DNA of 64,000 nucleotides from Streptomyces katrae (lineage in GTDB: Bacteria; Actinomycetota; Actinomycetes; Streptomycetales; Streptomycetaceae), in the NCBI RefSeq assembly GCF_002028425.1, contig NZ_CP020042.1:4253560-4317559 (forward strand), in the 5' to 3' direction. Below the pieces are notes generated by a model. It searched no databases. It was not told the DNA's origin and saw nothing but the letters and a program-made list of their open reading frames with translations. This document shows positions 35,254 to 44,256 of this stretch, one piece after another. The translations under genes were made by a program, and so were the position numbers. How positions within the stretch are numbered: position 1 is the stretch's first letter; each line of letters begins with the position of its first letter.

Positions 35254-35305
35254 GGCCGCCAGCGTAGGGACGGCACCCGCCCCGGAGGGGGCGGCACGGC
35301 GGGCG

Positions 35306-35719
35306 TCAGCCCATCGAGGCGACCCCGGACGCGTACGAGGTGTCACACACCGGACGCGAGTAGGACTGCGCCTTCGTCGGCCCGTACGCCTCGACCGCGG
35401 CCCGCCCCAGCGCCCGGGCGATGCCCATGCAGTGCTCGGCGAGCGACGGCCGCCCGTTCACCTGCTCCTGCAGGTGGCCGAGCACGACACCCGGGTTCTC
35501 CCCCTGCTGCAGCTCGCTCAGCAGCTTGTCACGGAGCACGTCCTGCGCGGCACGCGGCTTCGCGGGCACGGAGACGTCCTCGGCGGAGGCGGTCAGGACC
35601 TGGGAGGGCGAATTGTTCGCCCAGGGGACCATGGTGACCGCGAGGGTCCCGGACAGGACCAGGACGACGGGCAGGACCAGGGCGAGGGAACGGCCGATTC
35701 GGCGGGCAGTGTGGGTCAC
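35306..35719 (-). CDS. Secreted or membrane-anchored hypothetical protein
   Basis: The 137 residues begin with MTHTARRIGRSLALVLPVVL, a signal peptide or anchor (hydrophobic about 11-32). The mature part is helical (QDVLRDKLLSELQQGENPGV) and has two cysteines (EHCMGIAR and RPVCDTSY) that may form a disulfide. The family is not recognised by name. It lies between the nucleotidyltransferase and msiK, in the same direction. Confidence 0.7.
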   Translation of the reverse strand: MTHTARRIGRSLALVLPVVLVLSGTLAVTMVPWANNSPSQVLTASAEDVSVPAKPRAAQDVLRDKLLSELQQGENPGVVLGHLQEQVNGRPSLAEHCMGIARALGRAAVEAYGPTKAQSYSRPVCDTSYASGVASMG

Positions 35720-35925
35720 GAGGGCGAGAGTAGCGCTCGGTGAGGATTTGGCGACATTTAGTCACCCGGTCGGGGGATGGTTCGACGCGGCTTTTCGATT
35801 TAAAGGTTGACGCATGCGGCCGAATGGCCCGGTCTGCCGGGGTTCATGGGAAACGCTACCCACAACTGCCGTGGGAGGAAGGCCCCTTCACGGAACCTCC
35901 CTCCCACGGCGCCCTGCCGGCCTCG

Positions 35926-37002
<1,077 letters not shown>

Positions 37003-37050
37003 GGTGATGCATCCCTTCTACCGGCAGGAACGTGCCGGACGATCCGAGTG

Positions 37051-37066
37051 GAAGGTCTAGTCCAAT
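37051..37066 (-). promoter_or_regulatory. DasR-type operator (dre) upstream of msiK
   Basis: GAAGGTCTAGTCCAAT shares the core GGTCTAG-x-CCA with the published dre consensus AGTGGTCTAGACCACT (11 of 16 bases). DasR is the GlcNAc-responsive repressor, and msiK is described as a DasR target in Streptomyces, which supports the call. Confidence 0.7.
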
Positions 37067-37220
37067 ATTCAGGACTCGGCCCGACGCTACCCGGTGTGAG
37101 GGGTTCTGTCAGCAATCTGACGGCGCGGATTCCGGCCCGCTCGCGGGCGGCCCCGCCGGTGCCTGGCGGAGCCAACGGATGGCCCGGGGCAGAGCGCCCT
37201 GTGTAGAGTGTTGGCGGCCA

Positions 37221-37294
37221 CGCCTCCTTAGCTCAGCTGGCCAGAGCAACGCTCTTGTAAAGCGTAGGTCGTCGGTTCGAATCCGACAGGGGGC
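37221..37294 (+). tRNA. tRNA-Thr (anticodon TGT)
   Basis: A complete cloverleaf is visible. The acceptor stem is GCCTCCT/AGGGGGC with one G-U pair. The D arm is GCTC...GAGC, the anticodon stem is ACGCT/AGCGT around CTTGTAA, and the T arm has GGTTCGAATCC. The anticodon TGT reads ACA. CCA is not encoded. A strong terminator follows ten bases later. Confidence 0.97.
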
Positions 37295-37303
37295 TCTGCT
37301 CTC

Positions 37304-37334
37304 GAAGGCCCCGGACCGCCCTGGTCCGGGGCCT
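37304..37334 (+). terminator. Terminator of the tRNA-Thr gene
   Basis: AAGGCCCCGGACC pairs perfectly with GGTCCGGGGCCTT (13 bp, 5-base loop) and is followed by TT. It also lies just after the stop of the opposing FAD oxidoreductase gene. Confidence 0.9.
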
Positions 37335-37345
37335 TTTCGTGTGCC

Positions 37346-38722
37346 TCACGAGCGGCCCGAGATGTGGTTGGCCAGGCGGGCCAGGGGGGTTGTCGTGGGG
37401 GTGTGGGTCTTCGATTCGTGGCGGTCCGCCTCGCGGTAGGCCGCGTACAGGGCGTGGACGCCCAGCCAGCGGAGGGGTTCCGGTTCCCAGCGGCGGACGC
37501 GGTGGTGGACCCAGGGGAGGGTGGTCAGGGGGGTGGACTCGCCCAGGACCAGGTCGCGCAGGGTGCGGGCGGCGAGGTTGGCGGTGGCCACGCCCGAGCC
37601 GACGTAGCCGCCGGCCCAGCCCAGGCCCGTGCCGGCGTCCAGGGTGACCGTGGCGCACCAGTCGCGGGGGACGCCGAGGACGCCCGACCAGGCGTGGGTG
37701 ATCTCCGTGCCGGTGAGGATCGGGAAGAAGGTGAAGAGGAGCTCGCGCAGGGCGTCGATGGTGGCCGGCTGGGTGCGGCCGTCGTGGTCCGTGCGGGAGC
37801 CGAAGCGGTAGGGGACCCCGCGGCCGCCGATCGCGATGCGGTCGTCGGCGGTGCGCTGGGCGTACATGTAGGCGTGGGCCATGTCGCCGAGGAGCGGGGC
37901 GTCCGTCCAGTGGAGCTGGGCCCAGACCGAGGGCGGGAGGGGGGCCGTGACGATCATCGAGGAGTTCATCGGGAGCCAGGTGCGCTTGTGGCCCTTGAGG
38001 GAGGCGGTGAAGCCTTCGGTGCAGCGCAGGACGTGGCGGGCGCGGACGGTGCCGTAGGGGGTGACGGCGCGGCGGGGGGCGAGTTCGGTGACGGGGGTGG
38101 ACTCGTGGATGACGACCCCGAGGCGTTCGCAGGCGGCGGCGAGGCCGCGGAGGAGTTTGAGGGGGTGGATGCGGGCGCCGTGCGGGGTCCAGCTGGAGCC
38201 GACGGCGTCGGCGATGCCGATGCGGCTGCGGGTGTCGGTGGCGTCGTAGAGCTCGCGGTCGGTTTCGCCGAAGGAGAGTTCGGCGGTGTGGAAGGCCTTG
38301 AGGCGGGTGAGCTGGGCGGGGGTGCGGGCGACTTCGAGGACCCCGCCGCGGTGGATGTCGGCGTCGATGCCTTCCTTGGCCGCGATGTCGATGACTTCGG
38401 TGACGGTGTCGTTCATGGCCTGCTGGAGGCGTTGGGCGACGTGGTGGCCGTGGAGTGCGGCGTAGCGGTCGCGGCCGGCGATGCCGTTGTAGAGCCAGCC
38501 GCCGTTGCGGCCGGAGGCGCCGTAGCCGCAGAACTTCTGTTCGAGGACGGTGACGCGCAGGTCGGGGGCGGCGCGCTTGAGGTAGTAGGCGGTCCACAGG
38601 CCGGTGTAGCCGCCTCCGACGATGGCGACGTCGGCGGTGGCGTCGGTGGTGAGGGGGGCGCGGGGTGGCTCGTGGGGTCCGGTGGTCGCGTACCAGAAGG
38701 AGATGCCGCCGTTGATCGTCAT
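37346..38722 (-). CDS. FAD-dependent amine oxidoreductase (DAO family)
   Basis: The 458-residue protein has the FAD-binding Rossmann motif VAIVGGGYTGLWTAYYL (about 30-46) and the DAO-family turn GYGASGRNGGW. A C-terminal catalytic and FAD-closing region carries WSGVLGVPRDWCATV and GLGWAGGYVGSGVATANLAAR. It resembles gamma-glutamylputrescine oxidase-type enzymes that oxidise amines or amino acids. The substrate is unknown and no polyamine genes are adjacent. Confidence 0.88.
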   Translation of the reverse strand: MTINGGISFWYATTGPHEPPRAPLTTDATADVAIVGGGYTGLWTAYYLKRAAPDLRVTVLEQKFCGYGASGRNGGWLYNGIAGRDRYAALHGHHVAQRLQQAMNDTVTEVIDIAAKEGIDADIHRGGVLEVARTPAQLTRLKAFHTAELSFGETDRELYDATDTRSRIGIADAVGSSWTPHGARIHPLKLLRGLAAACERLGVVIHESTPVTELAPRRAVTPYGTVRARHVLRCTEGFTASLKGHKRTWLPMNSSMIVTAPLPPSVWAQLHWTDAPLLGDMAHAYMYAQRTADDRIAIGGRGVPYRFGSRTDHDGRTQPATIDALRELLFTFFPILTGTEITHAWSGVLGVPRDWCATVTLDAGTGLGWAGGYVGSGVATANLAARTLRDLVLGESTPLTTLPWVHHRVRRWEPEPLRWLGVHALYAAYREADRHESKTHTPTTTPLARLANHISGRS

Positions 38723-38839
38723 GGGGGAGTTGGTACAGGGGGCGTCGGAGGGGTGTCCAGGTGCGGGGTGTCGTGGGTTGGGGGCGGGTTGTGGGCTGGG
38801 TGTCTGGTGTGGGGAGGGCTGGGGTGGGCGTGGTGGGGG

Positions 38840-39850
38840 TCAGGGTTCGAGGACGACCTTGCCGGTGGTGGCGCGGGTTTCGAGGTCGTGGTGGGCGCGG
38901 GCGGCTTCGGCGAGGGGGTAGCGCTGGAGGGCGGGGCGCAGGCGGCCGGTGGCGGCTTCGGTGAGGGCGCGGGTTTCGAGGACGCGGAGGGGGTCGGGGG
39001 CGCCGACGGCCTGGAGCATGGCGGGGCCGAGGACGTGGTGGGTGGTGATGTGGCGGGCGTCGAGGTCGGCCTGTTCGGCGGGGGTGAGGGTGAGGGGGGT
39101 GCCGCTGGACCAGCCGTAGACGAGGTGGCGGGCGCCGGGGGCGAGGAGGGTGAGGGCGGTGCGGGCGGTGGTGCCGCCGACGGAGTCGAAGAGGACGGTG
39201 GCGCCGTGGGGGTGGTGGGTGCGCAGGGTGTGGGCCCAGTCGGGGGTGGTGTAGTCGAGGGCGAGGTCGGCGCCGTTGGCGGTGGCGCGGGCGGTTTTGG
39301 CGGGGCCGCCGGCGAGGGCGATGACGGTGGCGCCGGCGTTCTTGGCGTACTGGACGAGGAGAGTGCCGATGCCTCCGGCTGCGGCGGTGACGAGGGCGGT
39401 GGAGTGGGGGCCGAGGCCGGCGAACTGGAGGATGCCGAGGGTGGTGCGGCCGGTGCCGATCATGGCGACGGCTTCGGCGGGGTCGAGGCCGTCGGGTACG
39501 GGGTGGAGCCGGGTGGTGTCAGCGACGGCGTGTTCGGCGTAGCCGCCGGGGTTGAAGCCGAGGTGGGCCACGACGGTGCGGCCGAGCCAGTCGGGGTCGG
39601 TGCCGGGGCCGAGGGCGTCGACGGTTCCGGCGACTTCGCGGCCGGGGATGGTGGGGAGTTCGGGCAGGGGTGCGGGCGGGCCCTGGATGCCCTGGCGGAG
39701 GGAGGTGTCGAGGAGGTGGACGCCGGCGGCGGCGACCTTGATGCGGACCTGGCCGGGGGCGGGGACGGGGCGGGGTGTCGTCTCGTAGGTGAGGTGGTCG
39801 GCGGGGCCGAAGGCGTGGAGGCGGATGGCCTTCATGGTGGTGTCGGTCAT
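38840..39850 (-). CDS. Zinc-type NADPH:quinone oxidoreductase (MDR family)
   Basis: The 336-residue medium-chain dehydrogenase has a GroES-like N-terminal half (about 1-125) and a Rossmann half with the nucleotide motif TAAAGGIGTLLVQYAK. The catalytic zinc cysteine is missing, as usual for quinone oxidoreductases. It probably reduces quinones or enones with NADPH. The start at 39850 (MTDTTMKAIRLHAFG) could also be five codons later. It reads in the same direction as the FAD oxidoreductase, 117 bp upstream of it. Confidence 0.88.
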   Translation of the reverse strand: MTDTTMKAIRLHAFGPADHLTYETTPRPVPAPGQVRIKVAAAGVHLLDTSLRQGIQGPPAPLPELPTIPGREVAGTVDALGPGTDPDWLGRTVVAHLGFNPGGYAEHAVADTTRLHPVPDGLDPAEAVAMIGTGRTTLGILQFAGLGPHSTALVTAAAGGIGTLLVQYAKNAGATVIALAGGPAKTARATANGADLALDYTTPDWAHTLRTHHPHGATVLFDSVGGTTARTALTLLAPGARHLVYGWSSGTPLTLTPAEQADLDARHITTHHVLGPAMLQAVGAPDPLRVLETRALTEAATGRLRPALQRYPLAEAARAHHDLETRATTGKVVLEP

Positions 39851-39941
39851 GGGGTCAGGTTCTGACCTCGAGCGGAGTTGAGGTCAAGGGGGTGGGGGCG
39901 GGTCGGGGCGGGCTGTCAGTGCCATCGGTCACGATGGGGGT

Positions 39942-40622
39942 ATGGCGCGGAACGGGCGGAGTGGCGGGCAGTCGGTGAAGGCGGCGCGGCGGGCGGAGGT
40001 GGTGCTGCCGGAGCTGGTGGTGTGGGAGGGCGGTGAGCTGGAGCCGGACGGGGATTACGACGGGCTGGAGTTCGCCGATCTGGATCTGGCGGGGCAGGAG
40101 GCGGTGGGGGCGCGGTTCATGGACTGTGCGCTGCGGCGGTGCGGGCTGGACGGGGCCGGGCTGGGCAAGGCGCGGGTCCTGGATTCGGTGCTGGAGGGCG
40201 TCCGGGGGGTGGGCGTGGATCTGGCCGGGGCCTCGTTGCGGGATGTGGAGCTGGTGGACGCCCGGCTGGGTGGGGTGCAGTTGCACGGGGCGGTGCTGGA
40301 GCGGGTCCTCGTGCGGGGCGGCAAGGTCGAGTACCTGAACCTGCGGCGGGCGAGGCTGCGGGACGTGGTGTTCGAGGGGTGCGTGCTGGTGGAGCCGGAC
40401 TTCGGGGGTGCGGTGCTGGAGCGGGTGGAATTCCGGGACTGTGTGGTGCGGGGGGTGGACGTGACGGGGGCGCGGCTGGTGGACGTGGATCTGCGGGGTG
40501 CGGTGGAGCTGGGGGTGGCGCGGGGGGTGGAGTCCTTGGCCGGGGCGGTGATCAGTCCGGCGCAGCTGTTCGATCTGGCTCCGGTGCTGGCGGCGCAGCT
40601 GGGGGTGCGGGTGGTGGGGTAG
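39942..40622 (+). CDS. Pentapeptide-repeat protein
   Basis: The 226 residues contain repeated A(D/N)LxG-like pentads such as FADLDLAGQEAVGARFMDCA, LEGVRGVGVDLAGASLRDVE and LVDARLGGVQLHGAVLERV. They should build a right-handed quadrilateral beta-helix. Some relatives mimic DNA and protect gyrase (MfpA/Qnr type), but this one has an acidic start and no clear evidence for that role. It diverges from the quinone oxidoreductase gene. Confidence 0.85.
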   Translation: MARNGRSGGQSVKAARRAEVVLPELVVWEGGELEPDGDYDGLEFADLDLAGQEAVGARFMDCALRRCGLDGAGLGKARVLDSVLEGVRGVGVDLAGASLRDVELVDARLGGVQLHGAVLERVLVRGGKVEYLNLRRARLRDVVFEGCVLVEPDFGGAVLERVEFRDCVVRGVDVTGARLVDVDLRGAVELGVARGVESLAGAVISPAQLFDLAPVLAAQLGVRVVG

Positions 40623-40639
40623 GGAGGGCGGCCGGGCCG

Positions 40640-40801
40640 TCAGATGAGGTCCGTCTTCGGGTTCACGCACCAGTGGTTGGTGCGGAAGATCTGCCCGGCG
40701 AACGGGACGTCGGTCTCGGAGACGGGGCCGTCGTCGGTGTCGTGCGACCAGAGGGTGACCGTGCCCGCCACCACGTCGGGGGTGGCGTCGCGCAGCTTCA
40801 C
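40640..40801 (-). CDS. Small hypothetical protein, 53 residues
   Basis: The GTG start at 40801 has AGGGGG four bases upstream. The reading MKLRDATPDVVAGTVTLWSH, then DVPFAGQIFRTNHWCVNPK has good codon usage and a beta-rich look. The family is not recognised. It could also be the surviving end of a longer gene, since the sequence starts abruptly. It lies between the pentapeptide gene and the next minus-strand gene, 31 bp after the latter. Confidence 0.5.
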   Translation of the reverse strand: MKLRDATPDVVAGTVTLWSHDTDDGPVSETDVPFAGQIFRTNHWCVNPKTDLI

Positions 40802-40832
40802 GTTCCCCCTGGTGCGTCGAGGGAGGGGGTCG

Positions 40833-41336
40833 TCAGGCGGGGACGCGGGGGAAGCGGGCCTGGAGGGTCCAGATGACCGGGTTGTCGGCGAGGCCCTCGT
40901 GCATGTCGACGAGGTCGGCGACGAGGTCGTGGAGGAAGTCGCGGGCCTCGCGGCGCAGGAGGCGGTGGCTGAAGGTCAGCGGCTCCTCTTCCGGGGGCAT
41001 CCAGTCGGCTTCGATGTCGACCCAGCCGAAGCGGCGTTCGAAGAGCATGCGGTCGCTGGACTCGGTGAAGTCGAGTTCGGCGTACTGGCTGTGGGAGGAG
41101 CGGCTGCCGCGGGGGTCCTGGTCGAGTTGTTCGACGATGTCGCACAGGGCCCAGGCGAAGTCGAGTACGGGCACCCATCCCCAGGCTGTGGACACCTCGG
41201 TGTCCTTCTCGGTGTCGGCGAGGTAGACGTCGCCGCAGAAGAGGTCGTGGCGCAGGGTGTGGACGTCCGCCGAGCGGTAGTCGGTCTGCGGGGGGTCGGG
41301 GAAGCGCCGGGAGAGGGAGTAGCCGATGTCGAGCAC
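40833..41336 (-). CDS. Hypothetical protein, 167 residues
   Basis: The protein is acidic and rich in Trp and Asp (YAELDFTESSDRMLFERRFG, WGWVPVLDFAWALCDIVEQL), with no membrane segment. The pattern resembles small immunity or conserved Streptomyces proteins, but I cannot name the family. It starts MLDIGYSLSRRFPDPPQTDY at 41336. It is followed by the 53-residue gene, and both could be one transcript. Confidence 0.65.
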   Translation of the reverse strand: MLDIGYSLSRRFPDPPQTDYRSADVHTLRHDLFCGDVYLADTEKDTEVSTAWGWVPVLDFAWALCDIVEQLDQDPRGSRSSHSQYAELDFTESSDRMLFERRFGWVDIEADWMPPEEEPLTFSHRLLRREARDFLHDLVADLVDMHEGLADNPVIWTLQARFPRVPA

Positions 41337-41416
41337 GTAGCCGATGGTGTCACGGGTGGGTGCGGGGTGGGGGGTCGGGCTCGTGCCGGGGGGTGGGGGG
41401 TGGTGCGTCGTGGGGG

Positions 41417-42040
41417 TCAGGACGGCAGGAGGCGTTGTTCCTTGGCCACCGCCACCGCGCCCGCTCGGGTGTCGACGCCGAGCTTGTCGTAGATGCGGCC
41501 CAGGTGGGTTTTGACCGTGGCTTCGCTGATGAACAGGGCGCGGGCGATGTCGCGGTTGCCGAGGCCGCGGGCCAGCTGGCCGAGGATGTCGAGTTCCCGG
41601 TCGGTGAGGGTGGGGCGGGTGCCGCGCATGTGGGCCATGACGCGGCTGGCGACCGGGGCGGAGAGGGTGGTCCGGCCGGCCGCGGCCGAGTGGATGGCGG
41701 CGAAGAGTTCTTCGGGGCGTTCGGCTTTCAGGAGGTAGCCGGTCGCGCCGGCGCCGATGGCGCGGGTGATGTCGGCGTCCGTGTCGTAGGTGGTGAGGAC
41801 GAGGACGTGCGGGGGGTGGGGGAGGGCGGTGATGCGGCGGGTGGCTTCGACGCCGTCGATGCCCTCGCCCAGCTGGAGGTCCATGAGGACGACGTCGGGG
41901 TGGAGCTTGGCGGCCAGGGCGACGGCTTCCTCGCCGCTGCCGGCCTCTCCCAGCACCTCGATGTCGGGCTCGCTGCCGAGCAGGGCGAGCAGGCCGGCGC
42001 GGACGACGACGTGGTCGTCGCAGAGGAGGATCGTCGTCAT
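41417..42040 (-). CDS. senR: NarL/LuxR response regulator, SenR-like
   Basis: The 207-residue protein has a receiver domain (about 1-120) with Asp54 in VLMDLQLGEG and Lys109 near YLLKAERP. A LuxR-type helix-turn-helix follows (about 140-200: LTDRELDILGQLARGLGNRD, ISEATVKTHLGRIYDKLGV). The ATG at 42040 overlaps the kinase stop by four bases. A HbpS gene on the other side of the kinase gene is the arrangement known for the SenS-SenR-HbpS redox/haem system of Streptomyces, so SenR is the best assignment. Confidence 0.8.
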   Translation of the reverse strand: MTTILLCDDHVVVRAGLLALLGSEPDIEVLGEAGSGEEAVALAAKLHPDVVLMDLQLGEGIDGVEATRRITALPHPPHVLVLTTYDTDADITRAIGAGATGYLLKAERPEELFAAIHSAAAGRTTLSAPVASRVMAHMRGTRPTLTDRELDILGQLARGLGNRDIARALFISEATVKTHLGRIYDKLGVDTRAGAVAVAKEQRLLPS

Positions 42041-43251
42041 CCTGTGGGCTCCAGGGGGATCGAGGCCGAGAGGACGGTGCCTTCGCCCGGGGTGGATTCG
42101 ATGGTCAGGGTTCCGCCGAGCTGGCGCACGCGGGCGCGGATGGCGGGGAGGCCGTGGCCGCGGTCGGTGGGGGTGGCGGTGGCGGAGCCGGTGGGGGCGG
42201 TGGTGAAGCCGGTGCCGTCGTCGGCGATGTCCAGGACGACCTGGTCGCCGAGGAAGCTGAGGGTGAGGGCGGCGGTGCGGGCGCCGGAGTGTTCGCGGAT
42301 GTTGGCGAGGGCGCCTTGGGCGATACGCAGCAGGGCGGATTCGGCGCGGTCGGGGAGGGGCGCGGGGGTGCCCTCGAGGTGGAAGCGGACCTCGATGTCG
42401 GGGCCGGCGTCCAGGGCGCGCAGGGCGTCGGCGAGGCCGGTGCCGTTGTCCAGTTCGGGCGGGGCCAGGTCGTGGACGAGGCGGCGGGCTTCGGCGAGGC
42501 CGCGGGCGGCGATGCCGGTGGCGGTGCGGACGTGGGCGCGGGCGGTGGCGGGGTCGGTGTCCCAGGTCCGGTCGGCGGCCTGGAGGAGCATCTGCTGGCT
42601 GGAGAGGTGCTGGGCGAGGGTGTCGTGGATCTCCATGGACAGGCGCTGGCGTTCGGCGAGGGTGCCTTCGCGGCGTTCGGTGGCGGCGAGTTCCCTGCGG
42701 GTGCGGATCAGGTCGTCGATGAGGGCCCGCTGGGCCTGGGCCTGGCGCTCCATGTGGATGAAGACGGCCGTCGCGAGGGCGGCGATGGCGGGTGGGGCGA
42801 GGAGGAGGTTGGGGTCGAAGGCGGTGGAGAGCTTGAGCTGGGCCGCGACGACGAAGACGGTGAGGACGGTGACGAGGGCTGCCGCGGCGCGTGGGGGGAG
42901 GGTGCGCAGGGCGGTGAAGAAGAGGGGGACGGCGCACCAGGCGAAGCTGGGTGCGAGGACGACGAGGACCACCCAGGTGGCGACGACGAGGCCCAGCCAG
43001 AGCCTCCGGCGGTGGAGGGTGGGGGCGGGGGTGGTGCGTTCGGGGGGTGCGGCTGCGGTGCCGCCCACGGCGGGGCCGAGGACGTAGAGGAGGGCCAGGG
43101 TGATGCTGAGGGCGATGATCCAGGGGGTGCGGGGTTCGCCGGGGTGGCGGAGGAGGAAGCGGGCCACGGAGGCGCCGAGCAGGAGGAAGAACGCCGCGTG
43201 CATGACGGTGGCCAGGGCGCGGGTGTCGGGTTTCCGCGGGGGGTGGCTCAC
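42037..43251 (-). CDS. senS: Sensor histidine kinase, SenS-like
   Basis: The 404-residue protein has about five membrane helices in the first 165 residues. It has a HisKA_3 dimerisation domain with His209 in SMEIHDTLAQHLSSQ, and an ATPase domain with DIADDGTGF and RGHGLPAIRARVRQLGG. A five-helix sensor paired with a NarL-type regulator and facing a secreted HbpS protein matches SenS, which responds to haem and iron-dependent oxidative stress. It is coupled to senR by an ATGA overlap. Confidence 0.8.
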   Translation of the reverse strand: MSHPPRKPDTRALATVMHAAFFLLLGASVARFLLRHPGEPRTPWIIALSITLALLYVLGPAVGGTAAAPPERTTPAPTLHRRRLWLGLVVATWVVLVVLAPSFAWCAVPLFFTALRTLPPRAAAALVTVLTVFVVAAQLKLSTAFDPNLLLAPPAIAALATAVFIHMERQAQAQRALIDDLIRTRRELAATERREGTLAERQRLSMEIHDTLAQHLSSQQMLLQAADRTWDTDPATARAHVRTATGIAARGLAEARRLVHDLAPPELDNGTGLADALRALDAGPDIEVRFHLEGTPAPLPDRAESALLRIAQGALANIREHSGARTAALTLSFLGDQVVLDIADDGTGFTTAPTGSATATPTDRGHGLPAIRARVRQLGGTLTIESTPGEGTVLSASIPLEPTG

Positions 43252-43291
43252 GGCGGGGCTCCTGGGGGGTGGGGGTGCTGTCCATTTTGCC

Positions 43292-43374
43292 GTTGCCCTG
43301 GCCGGGCGGTTACGGGGTCGGCCGTTGCCCTGGCCGGGCGGTTACGGGGTCGGCCGTTGCCCTGGCCGGGCGGG
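43292..43374. repeat. Tandem repeat, 32-bp unit, 2.6 copies
   Basis: GTTGCCCTGGCCGGGCGGTT plus twelve bases is repeated exactly from 43292 and 43324, with a partial third copy from 43356. It lies in the senS-hbpS intergenic region, just upstream of senS. Confidence 0.85.
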
Positions 43375-43409
43375 GTGGGGGCGGGGTCGGGGGTGGCCGG
43401 GGTCGGTGC

Positions 43410-43530
43410 CGGGGTGGGGTGTCGTCCGGGGCGGGCTTCGATGTTCGGCGCTCCGAGCCGGATCACTGCTGTGGGTCGGTACAGGGCGCCGAAGTCATCT
43501 CGTTTTAGCCCCGGACGACACCCCACCCCG
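43410..43530. promoter_or_regulatory. 22-bp perfect inverted repeat with 77-base spacer upstream of hbpS
   Basis: The 22 bases at 43410-43431 (CGGGGTGGGGTGTCGTCCGG plus two) are the exact complement of 43509-43530. Inside the spacer, TTCGGCGC and GCGCCGAA form a second inverted pair. It lies between divergent senS and hbpS. It could hold SenR sites, form a structured leader RNA, or be a small mobile repeat. Confidence 0.7.
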
Positions 43531-43708
43531 TCCCCGCCCCCGGCCGGGTGCCCCCACGAAACCGGGCGGCCAGCCCCGCCGCATCGGCCGATCGGATGAC
43601 CCCCGGGTCAGCCGGTGGGGTCGTCGGGGCGAGCCGGTACGGGGACGGGGCGGGGTGGGGGTGGCGGTGATGGTTGGAGGGAGCCAGTCGAGACCACCAG
43701 GAGCAGAG

Positions 43709-44236
43709 ATGAACACCCGTACCCGCGTCCTCACCGGTACCGCCCTCGCCGTCGTTCTCGGCGCCGGGACCTTCGGGGCCGTCAGCGCGAGCGCCACCCC
43801 TGCCAAGAAGGACGAGGTCAAGAGCGGCAACTTCACCACCTCGACCCACCTGACCGTCGACGCCGCCACTCGTGCCGCGCAGGCCGCGCTCACGGCCGCC
43901 GAGAAGGAGAACCAGAAGGTCACGGTCGCGGTGGTGGACCGCAACGGCAACACGATCGTCACCCTGCGCGGTGACGGCGCGGGCCCGCAGTCGTACGAGT
44001 CCGCCCAGCGCAAGGCCTACACCGCCGTGTCCTGGAACGCTCCGACCTCGGTGCTGGCCGGCCGGCTCGCGCAGGCCCCGAACCTGAAGGACATCCCGGG
44101 CACCCTGTTCCTCGCCGGTGCCGCCCCGGTGCAGGCCGACGGTGCGCCCGTCGCCGGGATCGGCGTGGCCGGTGCGCCGAGCGGTGACCTGGACGAGAAG
44201 TTCGCCAAGGCCGGTGTCGAGGCCCTGGGCAAGTAA
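43709..44236 (+). CDS. hbpS: HbpS-like extracellular haem-binding protein (GlcG/HbpS family)
   Basis: The 175-residue protein starts at ATG 43709 after AGGAG. It has a signal peptide (about 1-30, ending SASA) and a GlcG/HbpS domain: LTVDAATRAAQAALTAAEKE, VTVAVVDRNGNTIVTLRGDG and a final VAGIGVAGAPSGDLDEKFAK. In S. reticuli the octameric HbpS binds haem and iron outside the cell and tunes the SenS kinase. The divergent SenS/SenR-like genes here support the same role. Confidence 0.85.
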   Translation: MNTRTRVLTGTALAVVLGAGTFGAVSASATPAKKDEVKSGNFTTSTHLTVDAATRAAQAALTAAEKENQKVTVAVVDRNGNTIVTLRGDGAGPQSYESAQRKAYTAVSWNAPTSVLAGRLAQAPNLKDIPGTLFLAGAAPVQADGAPVAGIGVAGAPSGDLDEKFAKAGVEALGK

Positions 44237-44256
44237 GCCCACTTAGGATCGGGCGT

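Noticed and set aside
37364..39865. An 833-codon open frame on the plus strand
   Set aside because: It is antisense to two well-supported oxidoreductase genes, and its Gly/Ala/Val-rich composition is that of the complementary strand of high-GC genes.
43292..43374. CRISPR array
   Set aside because: The repeats are contiguous with no unique spacers, and no cas genes are present in the window.
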